Assembly: GCF_023218935.1 (NCBI RefSeq)
Contig: NZ_JAJIAL010000001.1
Length of the DNA: 64,000 nucleotides
From: Fructobacillus cardui
GTDB lineage: Bacteria; Bacillota; Bacilli; Lactobacillales; Lactobacillaceae
Direction: 5' to 3' (one strand)
The translations under genes were made by a program, and so were the position numbers. The first letter of the stretch is position 1. The number at the start of each line of letters is the position of its first letter. Below are positions 1 through 7,516 of the stretch, piece by piece. The notes below the pieces were generated by a model. It searched no databases and was not told where the DNA came from. It was given only the letters and a program-made list of their open reading frames with translations.

Positions 1-459
1 ATCGATGGCCGCAAAGACCGTTTGGTTCAACAATGAAACCACGGCAGCCTGGCCCTGATCTAAGAACAAGGCGCCGATAAAGGCTTCCCAGATATCCTCC
101 AAAAGTGAAGGTCGTGACCGGGCACCGTTCATTTCCTCACCCTTCCCCAAACGAATGGATTCGTTCAGGTGGATGACTTGGGCGAAGTGAGCAAAGGACT
201 TTGTTTGAACCATGGTGATTCGCATTTCAGTCAATTGGCCTTCATCCCAATCAGGATAGCGCTTAAAGAGGTATTCCGTCACCGTTGCCTGCATGATGGC
301 ATCACCCAAAAACTCGAGCCGTTGGTAATCCCGGCCCTGTTCCTTAGGGTGCTCATTCAAGTAATTGCGTTGGGTCAAAGCCTCTTGTAAAAGGTTTAAG
401 TTATTAAAACTAATTTGAAACTTTTCTCTTAAAAAGTTACTAAAGTCAGATGGTGACAA
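1..459 (-). CDS. rnc: Ribonuclease III, N-terminal part (cut by window edge)
   Basis: Double-strand-specific endoribonuclease that processes rRNA precursors and structured mRNAs. 153 codons are visible and the 3' end, including the dsRNA-binding domain, lies outside the window. The signature RLEFLGDA is at residues 47-54, and the four expected metal-binding acidic residues are present: E49, D53, D122 and E125 (in EDIWEAFIGA). I chose a TTG start at 459 because AAAGGA lies about 9 nt upstream and no ATG fits; the reading frame has no stop to the window edge. It lies downstream of glmM on the same strand but is separated from it by a terminator and has its own promoter. Family identity is clear; the start codon is inferred. 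Confidence 0.9.
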   Translation of the reverse strand, partial: MSPSDFSNFLREKFQISFNNLNLLQEALTQRNYLNEHPKEQGRDYQRLEFLGDAIMQATVTEYLFKRYPDWDEGQLTEMRITMVQTKSFAHFAQVIHLNESIRLGKGEEMNGARSRPSLLEDIWEAFIGALFLDQGQAAVVSLLNQTVFAAID

Positions 460-490
460 GGTGTTTTCCTTTCAAAATTCAGTTGTTTTT

Positions 491-499
491 ATTATAACA
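491..499 (-). promoter_or_regulatory. Extended -10 promoter of rnc
   Basis: The minus strand reads TGTTATAAT, a perfect -10 hexamer (491-496) preceded by the TG of an extended -10. It lies about 30 nt upstream of the rnc start and just after the glmM terminator. No good -35 hexamer is visible, as is usual for extended -10 promoters. Confidence 0.55.
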
Positions 500-533
500 G
501 ATTTTTAGGTCAGCTTTTGTTGCAAAACAGGGC

Positions 534-575
534 AAAAAAACCAAGGATCAGCACTTTGGCTGTCCTTGGTTTTTA
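534..575 (-). terminator. Terminator after glmM
   Basis: The inverted repeat CCAAGGA/TCCTTGG (541-547 with 563-569) has an inner CAGC/GCTG pairing and is flanked by A and T runs. On the minus strand the stem is followed by seven T residues, fitting a Rho-independent terminator of the murB-to-glmM operon. The A/T flanks also allow function in the other direction. Confidence 0.75.
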
Positions 576-579
576 ACTT

Positions 580-1944
580 TTATTTTTCAGCTTCAACAAC
601 TTGAACAATTGAATCAACATAGGCGCTAACCAACTCTTCGGTTTTGGCTTCCGCCATTACTCGCACAATTGATTCCGTCCCGGAAGGACGAACCAGGACT
701 CGACCATCACCGGCCATTTGCTTTTCAACCTGGTCAATCTTAGCCAACAGGGCTGGATTTTGCATCATTGCTTGCTTATCCGGCACTTTCACGTTCACTA
801 ATTTTTGTGGATATAACGTGACATCGGCTGCCAATTCTGACAGTGACTGCCCAGTTTCCTTCATCACAAAGAGCAGTTGCAAGGCCGTCAACAAGCCATC
901 CCCAGTCTTGGCCCAGTCACGGAAAATAATATGACCGGACTGTTCACCACCAAGGTTGTCATCATCTTCAACCATCTTTTCCATGACGTAGCGGTCACCG
1001 ACCTGAGTCTGGACAGATTTGATTCCTTGAGCTTCCAACGCTTTATAGAAACCAATGTTAGACATCACAGTTGAGACCACAGTTTGGTGCTTCAAACGAC
1101 CTTGGTTGTTCATAAAGCGGGCAGTGATATACATAATCTTATCACCATCCACAATTTCACCGTTTTCATCAACAGCGATTAAACGGTCACCGTCCCCATC
1201 AAAGGCCAAACCAGCTGAGAACTCCCCTTCTTTGACCATATCAATCAAAGCCTCTGGATGAGTCGAACCAACCTGGTCGTTGATATTCAAGCCGTCTGGT
1301 TCTGTCCCCATTGTTTTGAAATCAGCTCCCAAATCTGCAAAAAGACGTGGCAGAAGGTCAAAAGTCGCCCCATTGGCTCCATCTAAGGCTAACTTAAAGC
1401 CAGATAAGTCACCAGGGATAGTCTTCTGTAAGAAGGCCAAGTATTTCTGAGCACCCTCTTGGTAATGAGAAACAACACCCAACCCCTTAGCGCTTGGTCG
1501 CGGTAAGTCTTCATAGCCATCGCCGTCTAAGAGTGCTTCAATTTCGCTCTCAAGTTCATCTGAAAGCTTAAAACCGTCTTGACCAAAGAACTTAATACCG
1601 TTATCGGCGGCTGGATTATGGGATGCCGTAATTTGAATGCCGGCATCCGCTTCCAAAGCTTCAACCAAGTAAGCAACGGCTGGCGTAGTAATGACGCCCA
1701 AATTCAACACGTCAACGCCCACAGAAAGCAAGCCGGCAATCAACGCCTCTTGCAACATTTCAGAAGAAATTCGAGTATCTTGACCAACGATTACAACTGG
1801 GCGTCGATCAGGATTATCGTTGTGGCGAGTCAAAATTGCCCCACCAGCACGACCGAGTTTCAAGGCTAATTCAGGCTTTAAGCCTTCATTAGCAATGCCT
1901 CGGACCCCATCTGTTCCAAAGTATTTTAACTGCGATTCTGTCAT
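580..1944 (-). CDS. glmM: Phosphoglucosamine mutase
   Basis: Converts glucosamine-6-phosphate to glucosamine-1-phosphate, the committed step towards UDP-GlcNAc for peptidoglycan and teichoic acids; cytosolic. The protein has 454 aa, the normal family length. The active-site loop TASHNP is at 106-111 with phosphoserine S108, the Mg-binding DGDGDR at 249-254, and the phosphate-binding RPSGTES at 419-425. The ATG at 1944 has GGAGAT about 9 nt upstream. It follows cdaR in the conserved cdaA-cdaR-glmM order. In related Firmicutes CdaR and GlmM both modulate CdaA, so the neighbourhood ties wall precursor supply to c-di-AMP. The sequence looks intact and ordinary. Confidence 0.97.
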   Translation of the reverse strand: MTESQLKYFGTDGVRGIANEGLKPELALKLGRAGGAILTRHNDNPDRRPVVIVGQDTRISSEMLQEALIAGLLSVGVDVLNLGVITTPAVAYLVEALEADAGIQITASHNPAADNGIKFFGQDGFKLSDELESEIEALLDGDGYEDLPRPSAKGLGVVSHYQEGAQKYLAFLQKTIPGDLSGFKLALDGANGATFDLLPRLFADLGADFKTMGTEPDGLNINDQVGSTHPEALIDMVKEGEFSAGLAFDGDGDRLIAVDENGEIVDGDKIMYITARFMNNQGRLKHQTVVSTVMSNIGFYKALEAQGIKSVQTQVGDRYVMEKMVEDDDNLGGEQSGHIIFRDWAKTGDGLLTALQLLFVMKETGQSLSELAADVTLYPQKLVNVKVPDKQAMMQNPALLAKIDQVEKQMAGDGRVLVRPSGTESIVRVMAEAKTEELVSAYVDSIVQVVEAEK

Positions 1945-2001
1945 TTTTTATTTATCTCCACTTATGGTTGGCCAATAATTTTAGCGCAAACAAATCAGAC
2001 C

Positions 2002-3018
2002 TTATGACTTTGGACTAATCGTCACCTGAACGCTTTGATCCGACAGGCTATCAACGCCACTCGGTTTCGTCAGGCTCACGGTCTTGGTTACTTTGCTAGT
2101 AATATTGGACAGGTCCAGACTAACAGGCAAAGAATCAATGCTACTTAGTGTAGCACTTGAGCCAGCAATTGTCACGGAACTCGGGCTGAAACTAATGTTA
2201 AAATTGTCCGTTGAACCGGCACTCGCCTGGCCTACTAAGCTCACTTTCTTAGTAGTTGACGACGACCCGCTCGTACTTGATTGTGAACTGCTACTACTGG
2301 AACTGGAGCTTGAACTCGATCCAGAACTAGAAATCGTCATCGACACTTGGGCCGTTTGCTGCGATAAGGTTACCTGAACAGCATCGCCATTCTTATCGTA
2401 AGCCGTTAATTTAGTCGATTGTGTCACGTTAGATTTAGTGCTTTTGTTTAAGGCCACATCGGCGCCAACATGATCAACAGCATCCACGTTTTCCTTTGGT
2501 CCGGTGATTGTCACTGTTTTTGGATCAACAGTCGTGTTGGTCACCTGGTAGCCAGAAGCAATCTTTGAATCATCATACTGAACTTGAACATCCTTCTTAG
2601 CGGAATCCTTTTCTGCCAAGGTGACTGTTACAATCTGAGGACTGGCGGTCGCTGTCAACGATGAGCTAACACCAGTCAAAGCAACGTTAACAGTATGTTG
2701 TCCAACCCCTAAGCCACGCAAATCAGCCACAGCTTGAATTTCATTATGACTTTGAGCCGCCGTTACTAAGGCTGATGAACCCTGAAGGGTCACACCAACA
2801 GAACTTGGCGCCCCAACAATGACATAATCTGAAGAATTGAATTGTACCGTCAAAGGTGACGTAATCGTTGCCTTTTTTTCGGGCAACAGCGATGTATATT
2901 GATTATTATTCGATCCTGAGTAGCTCGGCTTTGTTGACAAAACATAAGCGGTAATTAAGAGTGCCAACAAAAATGAAAAAGCCACGTTCACGATTTTTGA
3001 TGAAGTCCACTTATTCAT
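2002..3018 (-). CDS. cdaR: YbbR-domain regulator of diadenylate cyclase
   Basis: Membrane-anchored extracytoplasmic protein that modulates the c-di-AMP synthase CdaA. It has 338 aa. One N-terminal membrane segment (about residues 9-28) is followed by YbbR-type beta-rich repeats of roughly 80 residues. Between the second and third repeats (about residues 230-258) is a Ser/Thr-rich linker with a run of about 14 serines. The serine codons are mixed AGT, AGC and TCN, so this is not a simple DNA microsatellite. The start overlaps the cdaA stop by 4 nt, which suggests translational coupling. Identity rests on the domain pattern and the cdaA-cdaR-glmM order. Confidence 0.93.
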   Translation of the reverse strand: MNKWTSSKIVNVAFSFLLALLITAYVLSTKPSYSGSNNNQYTSLLPEKKATITSPLTVQFNSSDYVIVGAPSSVGVTLQGSSALVTAAQSHNEIQAVADLRGLGVGQHTVNVALTGVSSSLTATASPQIVTVTLAEKDSAKKDVQVQYDDSKIASGYQVTNTTVDPKTVTITGPKENVDAVDHVGADVALNKSTKSNVTQSTKLTAYDKNGDAVQVTLSQQTAQVSMTISSSGSSSSSSSSSSSSQSSTSGSSSTTKKVSLVGQASAGSTDNFNISFSPSSVTIAGSSATLSSIDSLPVSLDLSNITSKVTKTVSLTKPSGVDSLSDQSVQVTISPKS

Positions 3019-3839
3019 GATTTCTTCCCCCGGAACAATTGTCCCAGCAAGGATTTCTTGCTCTTCTTACCAACTGGCTCAATCCACTGCTTTTCAAAGA
3101 AGTTTAAGTAGGAGTCGCGATCCATGTTCCGCAGCAAGTCTCCCCGCTGGGTAATGGAAATTTCACCAGTTTCTTCTGAAACAACCACCGTGACGGCATC
3201 TGTTGCTTCTGAAATTCCAACGGCTGCTCGGTGCCTAGTTCCCAATTCCTTTGGAATTCTCGTTGATTCCGATAGTGGCAGGTAGGCAGCAGCAACCGCT
3301 ACCCGATCATTGTTAATAATCACCGCCCCATCATGCAAAGGCGTATTGGGAATAAAGATATTAATCAATAATTGCCCTGTCACCTTGGCATCTAGGGTAA
3401 TCCCTGTCTTAATATACTCTTCTAGAGTATCTTTGCCATTAATCGTAATCAAAGCACCAATTCGGCGCTTTGACATATACTCCAAAGCCATATCCAAGCC
3501 CTTAATCAATTCGCGCGCCTGTTCATTATCAATGTGATGGCGACGAACCGTTAAGCGCCGACCCAAATTTTCAAGGCCACGTCTGATTTCTTGTTGGAAA
3601 ATAACAACCAAAGCGATTGGTGCCCAGGTGATTAACTGATCCATTAACCAAGAAACGACAACCAGGCCGGTATACCAAGCGACGACCTTGATTAAGATAA
3701 TGGCACCAACTCCAAAAAGGATTTGTAATGCACGGGTTCCTTCAACAAAGGTAATTACCTTATACAACAAGAACCAGATAATCAATACATCTAATAGGTG
3801 AACCAGGTTACTACTGGTCATGTATGCCCAAATTCCCAT
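3015..3839 (-). CDS. cdaA: Diadenylate cyclase CdaA (DAC domain)
   Basis: Makes c-di-AMP from two ATP. The nucleotide controls potassium and osmolyte transport and wall homeostasis in Firmicutes. The protein has 274 aa with three N-terminal membrane helices (about 12-30, 37-55 and 60-82), then the cytosolic DAC domain. The catalytic DGA motif is at 170-172 and RHR at 202-204, both intact. The ATG at 3839 follows GAGGAG by 5-6 nt. The gene begins 2 nt after the stop of an Na+/H+ antiporter gene and overlaps cdaR by 4 nt, so the block is almost certainly one transcript. Confidence 0.97.
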   Translation of the reverse strand: MGIWAYMTSSNLVHLLDVLIIWFLLYKVITFVEGTRALQILFGVGAIILIKVVAWYTGLVVVSWLMDQLITWAPIALVVIFQQEIRRGLENLGRRLTVRRHHIDNEQARELIKGLDMALEYMSKRRIGALITINGKDTLEEYIKTGITLDAKVTGQLLINIFIPNTPLHDGAVIINNDRVAVAAAYLPLSESTRIPKELGTRHRAAVGISEATDAVTVVVSEETGEISITQRGDLLRNMDRDSYLNFFEKQWIEPVGKKSKKSLLGQLFRGKKS

Positions 3840-3841
3840 TT

Positions 3842-5935
3842 TTACTCCTCATTGCGGCCAACCAAAACTCTGGTTTCCGCATAGTTTATTACTTGTCTTA
3901 AATTGATACTCGTTTGCCGTGAAATCCGTTTTTGCTCATAGAGTTGCTGGGTGAAATCTCGTTCCGCATTTAGTGCCTTTAATTCAAGCTCTAATCGCAT
4001 GCGATCGTCTTCTTCTTGTTGATCAAATGTCGAGACCGCCTTGGTCTTTTCAATTTGAAAACGGTAGATCACAATTAAATTATACGCTTCTTGCCGTAAA
4101 ATGCGCTGCATCACGGTATCACCAACTTGTTTCTCCACATATGCTGAGATGGCCGCAATCGCAGCCTTTAGTAGTTCACGAGTGGCATGGTCGGCCTCTT
4201 CTTGCACCCGATCATTTTCTTCTTCAGCCAGCCAAATTCGCACCTTAACGGCCAAACGACGCAACAACCACTTTAATCGCTTATTAGCAAAGAAATCACG
4301 AGTTGTTCCCAAATCAGCCTCAATTTGATCAAGACGCCGATCTTGCAAAGAATAGGTAATGGGTGTAATTTCTTCATCAACTAACAATTGTTGGAGGCGA
4401 TTACGTTCCGCCTTCAAAGCGACTTCCTGTAACTCTAAGTCCTTCTCGGCGGCAAAATCATGTTGGTCCTCATGAAGCTTCCGTCGTAATTGGCGGACTT
4501 TTTTTTGCCGCCGAGTGATTAGTTCATGGACAATTCGCCGATTTTGATTATTTTGCACATCCCGTAAGGCCTGAATGCCAACTCGCATAATCCAGAGGCG
4601 TGCCTGATCTTCTGATAAATCAGCCCGGTGTTCCTCCGGCAAATCGTCATCAACCTCCGTTGCGCCTTCCGGTTGAGTGAAATCGTGCTTCGTTGTCTGC
4701 TTGGTCACAACGGGTAGCATGACAGAAGCCACTACCAAAGAAAAGATGACCACTACCGCCGCAATAAAAATCATTAAATCACGGCCAATAAACAGCTCGC
4801 CTTTGTAGGTGACCACAGGAATAGTCAAAACTGCGGCCATCGTAACAGCACCTCGAACCCCTGTCAAACCCGATACAATGGCTGATTTAAAAGAAACCAC
4901 CTTCGCCTTATGCCGCAACCTCTGGCCAATTTGAATGGCCAAAGCCCACAACACGCGTAAAGAAAAGATAATAAACCAGACTAGTAAGCCATAAGCCAGT
5001 GCCTGTAAGTTGGAAATATTGGTATCTTCTAAGATGTTGTGCAAGGCATTTGGCAAGGTGACGCCAAGTAAGACAAAGATTAGGCCATTTAAGACGTAAA
5101 CTAAGACCTCCCAAGCATGGACCGAAACAATCGTTGCTTCGGCCGATAAAAGGCCAACGTGGCGGTCATTTAAGATTTTAGCAGTGATTCCACCCGTCAC
5201 AACGGCAATCAAACCAGAAGCGTGCATGGGATACTCAGCTACCCAATAAATAATAAATGGTAGCAAAATTGTAATCACTGTATAGAAAACAACATCAGCT
5301 AAGCCAAAGCGTGAGACGGAATCCCGCAGCCAAATAATCAGCGCCCCAATGATAACGCCGGTCACAATCCCGGCCATGGTCATCCAAGCAAAGTTTAACA
5401 AAGCATCCGTTAATAAGAAAGTCCCGGCTACTACTGCTTTGATAGCCGTATTAAACGAAACCAAACCGGTCGCATCGTTGACCAAGCTCTCTCCTGTCAC
5501 CACATGTAAAAGGTTTTCCGGGAGTTTAACCCGTTTTGCAATAGCTTGAACCGCGATTGGATCCGTTGGGGATAACACAGCTGCCAAGGCGAGCGAAGCA
5601 GCAATCGGTAATTCTGGAATCAAAAAGTGAATTAGCCAGCCCCCAAAAATTGTCGTCACCAAGACAAGCCAAATGGCATTCATTAAAATTGGTACCCGCA
5701 ATTTCCACAATTCCCTTTTCGGAAAGCGCCAGGCATCATTAAACAGAATCGGAGCCACAAAAAGCATCATAAACCAGTGGGAATCGACTTCGATATAGGT
5801 GCCACCAATCGTGGCCAATAAAAAGCCAATCACAATTTGAAACAGTGAAATCGGGACGGCTGGAACAAAGTGAGAGATGATGCTTGAGATGGCGACACCA
5901 ATCACTAAGACAATCATTAACTCAATAATATCCAT
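3842..5935 (-). CDS. Na+/H+ antiporter, CPA1 family
   Basis: Integral membrane cation/proton antiporter of 697 aa. The first ~420 residues carry about 12 hydrophobic helices. The CPA1 signature ESLVNDATG is near residue 150, with the Asn-Asp ion-binding pair present. The last ~270 residues form a hydrophilic, charged, probably coiled-coil cytosolic tail rich in Arg, Glu and Gln, typical of the long bacterial NhaP/YjcE-like form. It lies 3 nt downstream of murB and 2 nt upstream of cdaA. This placement suggests coordinated expression of ion transport with c-di-AMP synthesis. Whether it moves Na+ or K+ cannot be told from sequence. Confidence 0.88.
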   Translation of the reverse strand: MDIIELMIVLVIGVAISSIISHFVPAVPISLFQIVIGFLLATIGGTYIEVDSHWFMMLFVAPILFNDAWRFPKRELWKLRVPILMNAIWLVLVTTIFGGWLIHFLIPELPIAASLALAAVLSPTDPIAVQAIAKRVKLPENLLHVVTGESLVNDATGLVSFNTAIKAVVAGTFLLTDALLNFAWMTMAGIVTGVIIGALIIWLRDSVSRFGLADVVFYTVITILLPFIIYWVAEYPMHASGLIAVVTGGITAKILNDRHVGLLSAEATIVSVHAWEVLVYVLNGLIFVLLGVTLPNALHNILEDTNISNLQALAYGLLVWFIIFSLRVLWALAIQIGQRLRHKAKVVSFKSAIVSGLTGVRGAVTMAAVLTIPVVTYKGELFIGRDLMIFIAAVVVIFSLVVASVMLPVVTKQTTKHDFTQPEGATEVDDDLPEEHRADLSEDQARLWIMRVGIQALRDVQNNQNRRIVHELITRRQKKVRQLRRKLHEDQHDFAAEKDLELQEVALKAERNRLQQLLVDEEITPITYSLQDRRLDQIEADLGTTRDFFANKRLKWLLRRLAVKVRIWLAEEENDRVQEEADHATRELLKAAIAAISAYVEKQVGDTVMQRILRQEAYNLIVIYRFQIEKTKAVSTFDQQEEDDRMRLELELKALNAERDFTQQLYEQKRISRQTSINLRQVINYAETRVLVGRNEE

Positions 5936-5938
5936 AGG

Positions 5939-6817
5939 CTACCGATCTCCTAAAATACGAACTTCAGGTTCTAGGCGAACATGGTACTCCTCAAAAACTT
6001 TTTCTTGAACAAGGTGAATTAAGTCTTCGTAGTCATTGCCCGTTCCTTGATCCATGTTGACCATAAAACCGGCATGCTTCTTCGATATTTCAACCCCACC
6101 GACACGTGTACCTTGCAATCCGGCATCCATAATCAACTTACCAGCGAAGTAGCCAGTTGGTCGCTTAAAGACGGAACCATTCGATGGCCATGACAAGGGT
6201 TGCTTGTTGGCACGGGCAAGGTTAACCTGATCCATTTTTTCTTGAATAGCCTGTTGGTCACCAGGTGCCAGGTCAAAGGTTGCCTGGACGATAACCCCGC
6301 CGTTTTCCTGAAAAACAGAATGACGGTAGCCAAACTCTAATTCATCCTTTGTAAAAGTCTTTAAGCTTAAATCAGGCATCACCGCTAATACAGAGGAAAC
6401 GACCATATCGGCTTGTCCACCATAAGCACCGGCGTTCATAAAGACCGCCCCACCAACGGAGCCGGGAATCCCAGCCGACCATTCCAATCCAGTTAAGGAC
6501 TTATCACGGGCTAAGGCAGCCAACCAAATAATGTCACAGCCAGCCTGGGCTAGCAGTTGATTATTTTCTTGCTGAACGGCCTTGAGTTCGGTCGTCAAGA
6601 TCACCAAACCTCGTAGACCACCAGAACGAACCACCAAGTTAGACAGCCTACCAAAAACATGAACCGGCAGGCTTTCGTGCTTGGCCCAATCCAGCAAGGC
6701 GGTCAACTCAGCTATTGAAGTCGGAATCGCCAAATAATCCGCTACTCCACCGGCTTGGGTGTAGGCGTAGGGTGCAATTTCTTGCTCTTTTTGTATTAAA
6801 CCTTGGGCAATTTGCAT
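5939..6817 (-). CDS. murB: UDP-N-acetylenolpyruvoylglucosamine reductase
   Basis: FAD-dependent reductase that makes UDP-MurNAc in peptidoglycan precursor synthesis. From the chosen ATG at 6817 it has 292 aa. That ATG has GGAG about 8 nt upstream; the ATG at 6829 is an alternative, whereas an in-frame start at 6901 would lie inside the upstream terminator. FAD-binding GSVGGAVFMNAGAYGG and the NGSVFKRP segment with the proton-donor serine are present. The C-terminal LEPEVRILG supplies the conserved glutamate. It is the first gene of the murB-antiporter-cdaA-cdaR-glmM operon, and a promoter lies just upstream. Confidence 0.93.
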   Translation of the reverse strand: MQIAQGLIQKEQEIAPYAYTQAGGVADYLAIPTSIAELTALLDWAKHESLPVHVFGRLSNLVVRSGGLRGLVILTTELKAVQQENNQLLAQAGCDIIWLAALARDKSLTGLEWSAGIPGSVGGAVFMNAGAYGGQADMVVSSVLAVMPDLSLKTFTKDELEFGYRHSVFQENGGVIVQATFDLAPGDQQAIQEKMDQVNLARANKQPLSWPSNGSVFKRPTGYFAGKLIMDAGLQGTRVGGVEISKKHAGFMVNMDQGTGNDYEDLIHLVQEKVFEEYHVRLEPEVRILGDR

Positions 6818-6847
6818 AGTATTCTCCATTAGTATCCTATCTTCTCT

Positions 6848-6856
6848 ATCATACCA
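6848..6856 (-). promoter_or_regulatory. Extended -10 promoter of the murB operon
   Basis: The minus strand reads TGGTATGAT, an extended -10 one mismatch from consensus, about 30 nt upstream of the proposed murB ATG and directly after the terminator of the preceding gene. No clear -35 is visible. Confidence 0.5.
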
Positions 6857-6879
6857 AACTTTAATGTTTTCATAGGAAG

Positions 6880-6908
6880 AAAAAAGACGGCGCAAGAGCA
6901 CCGTCTTT
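6880..6908 (-). terminator. Terminator after the DUF1456 gene
   Basis: The stem AAAGACGG/CCGTCTTT has a 10-nt loop and runs into six T residues on the minus strand. It separates the DUF1456 gene from the murB operon. Confidence 0.8.
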
Positions 6909-6945
6909 CTTGAATTCGTTTCAGCTATTCGGACAAAAAATCGCC

Positions 6946-7431
6946 TTAACGGTACTTCTTGCCCATTCCTGCTAGCAGCTTGCGTAAATAACGATCGCCA
7001 GCTGGTCGGTAATTCCGGTGGTCAGGGCGACGCAATATCGCCGATAATTCACCATTTGAGACCTTCGCCCCTGCCAATGCCAATAATTGTTGCAAATCAT
7101 CTGATGTGTAGGCCATGGCAATTTTGATTTTCTTGATGGCAACATTATTGACCAAATCAGCCTTGGTCATATCAAAGGTAGGTGGAACCACATGCCCATC
7201 TTTGTCCAGGCGTTCACCACGCTTATCAATCACCAAGCCATTCAAAAAGGCCTCCAAATTATGAGCCGAAAGTGCCTGATCCGGTTGACTATCATCTTCT
7301 TGTTTTGTCAAAATTCGGTCTAAATCCTTTTGCGTAATTTTGACGCCACTCATGGCAAAAAGTCGAATGACATCTTGATTCGATAAATCAAGGGCATAGC
7401 GCAACCGAATTATTGTATCGTTATAGTTCAT
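6946..7431 (-). CDS. DUF1456 (YehS-like) protein
   Basis: Cytosolic protein of 161 aa with two related halves. Each begins with a segment like IIRLRYALDLSNQDVIRLF or IKIAMAYTSDDLQQLLALAG, followed by a helix and an RxL-type end. This duplicated pattern is characteristic of the DUF1456/YehS family, whose function is unknown to me. It is flanked by a terminator downstream and by an 85-bp gap to mutL upstream that holds a hairpin without a T run. It may be read through from mutL. No catalytic residues can be assigned. Confidence 0.8.
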   Translation of the reverse strand: MNYNDTIIRLRYALDLSNQDVIRLFAMSGVKITQKDLDRILTKQEDDSQPDQALSAHNLEAFLNGLVIDKRGERLDKDGHVVPPTFDMTKADLVNNVAIKKIKIAMAYTSDDLQQLLALAGAKVSNGELSAILRRPDHRNYRPAGDRYLRKLLAGMGKKYR

Positions 7432-7516
7432 TAATTTTCCTTTGAAAATACGGCTAGTCGGGCGAACTTATGCGCCCGTCTTAAAAAGTTCATCATAAAT
7501 ATTGCCTAAACCCAGC

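Noticed and set aside
169..390. Plus-strand frame opposite rnc
   Set aside because: It is the reverse shadow of the ribonuclease III gene, which has all catalytic residues.
6818..6901. Longer N-terminus for MurB
   Set aside because: That start would lie inside the terminator of the preceding gene and upstream of the promoter.
7462..7483. Hairpin CGGGCG/CGCCCG between mutL and the DUF1456 gene as a terminator
   Set aside because: No T run follows on either strand; left as an unassigned hairpin.
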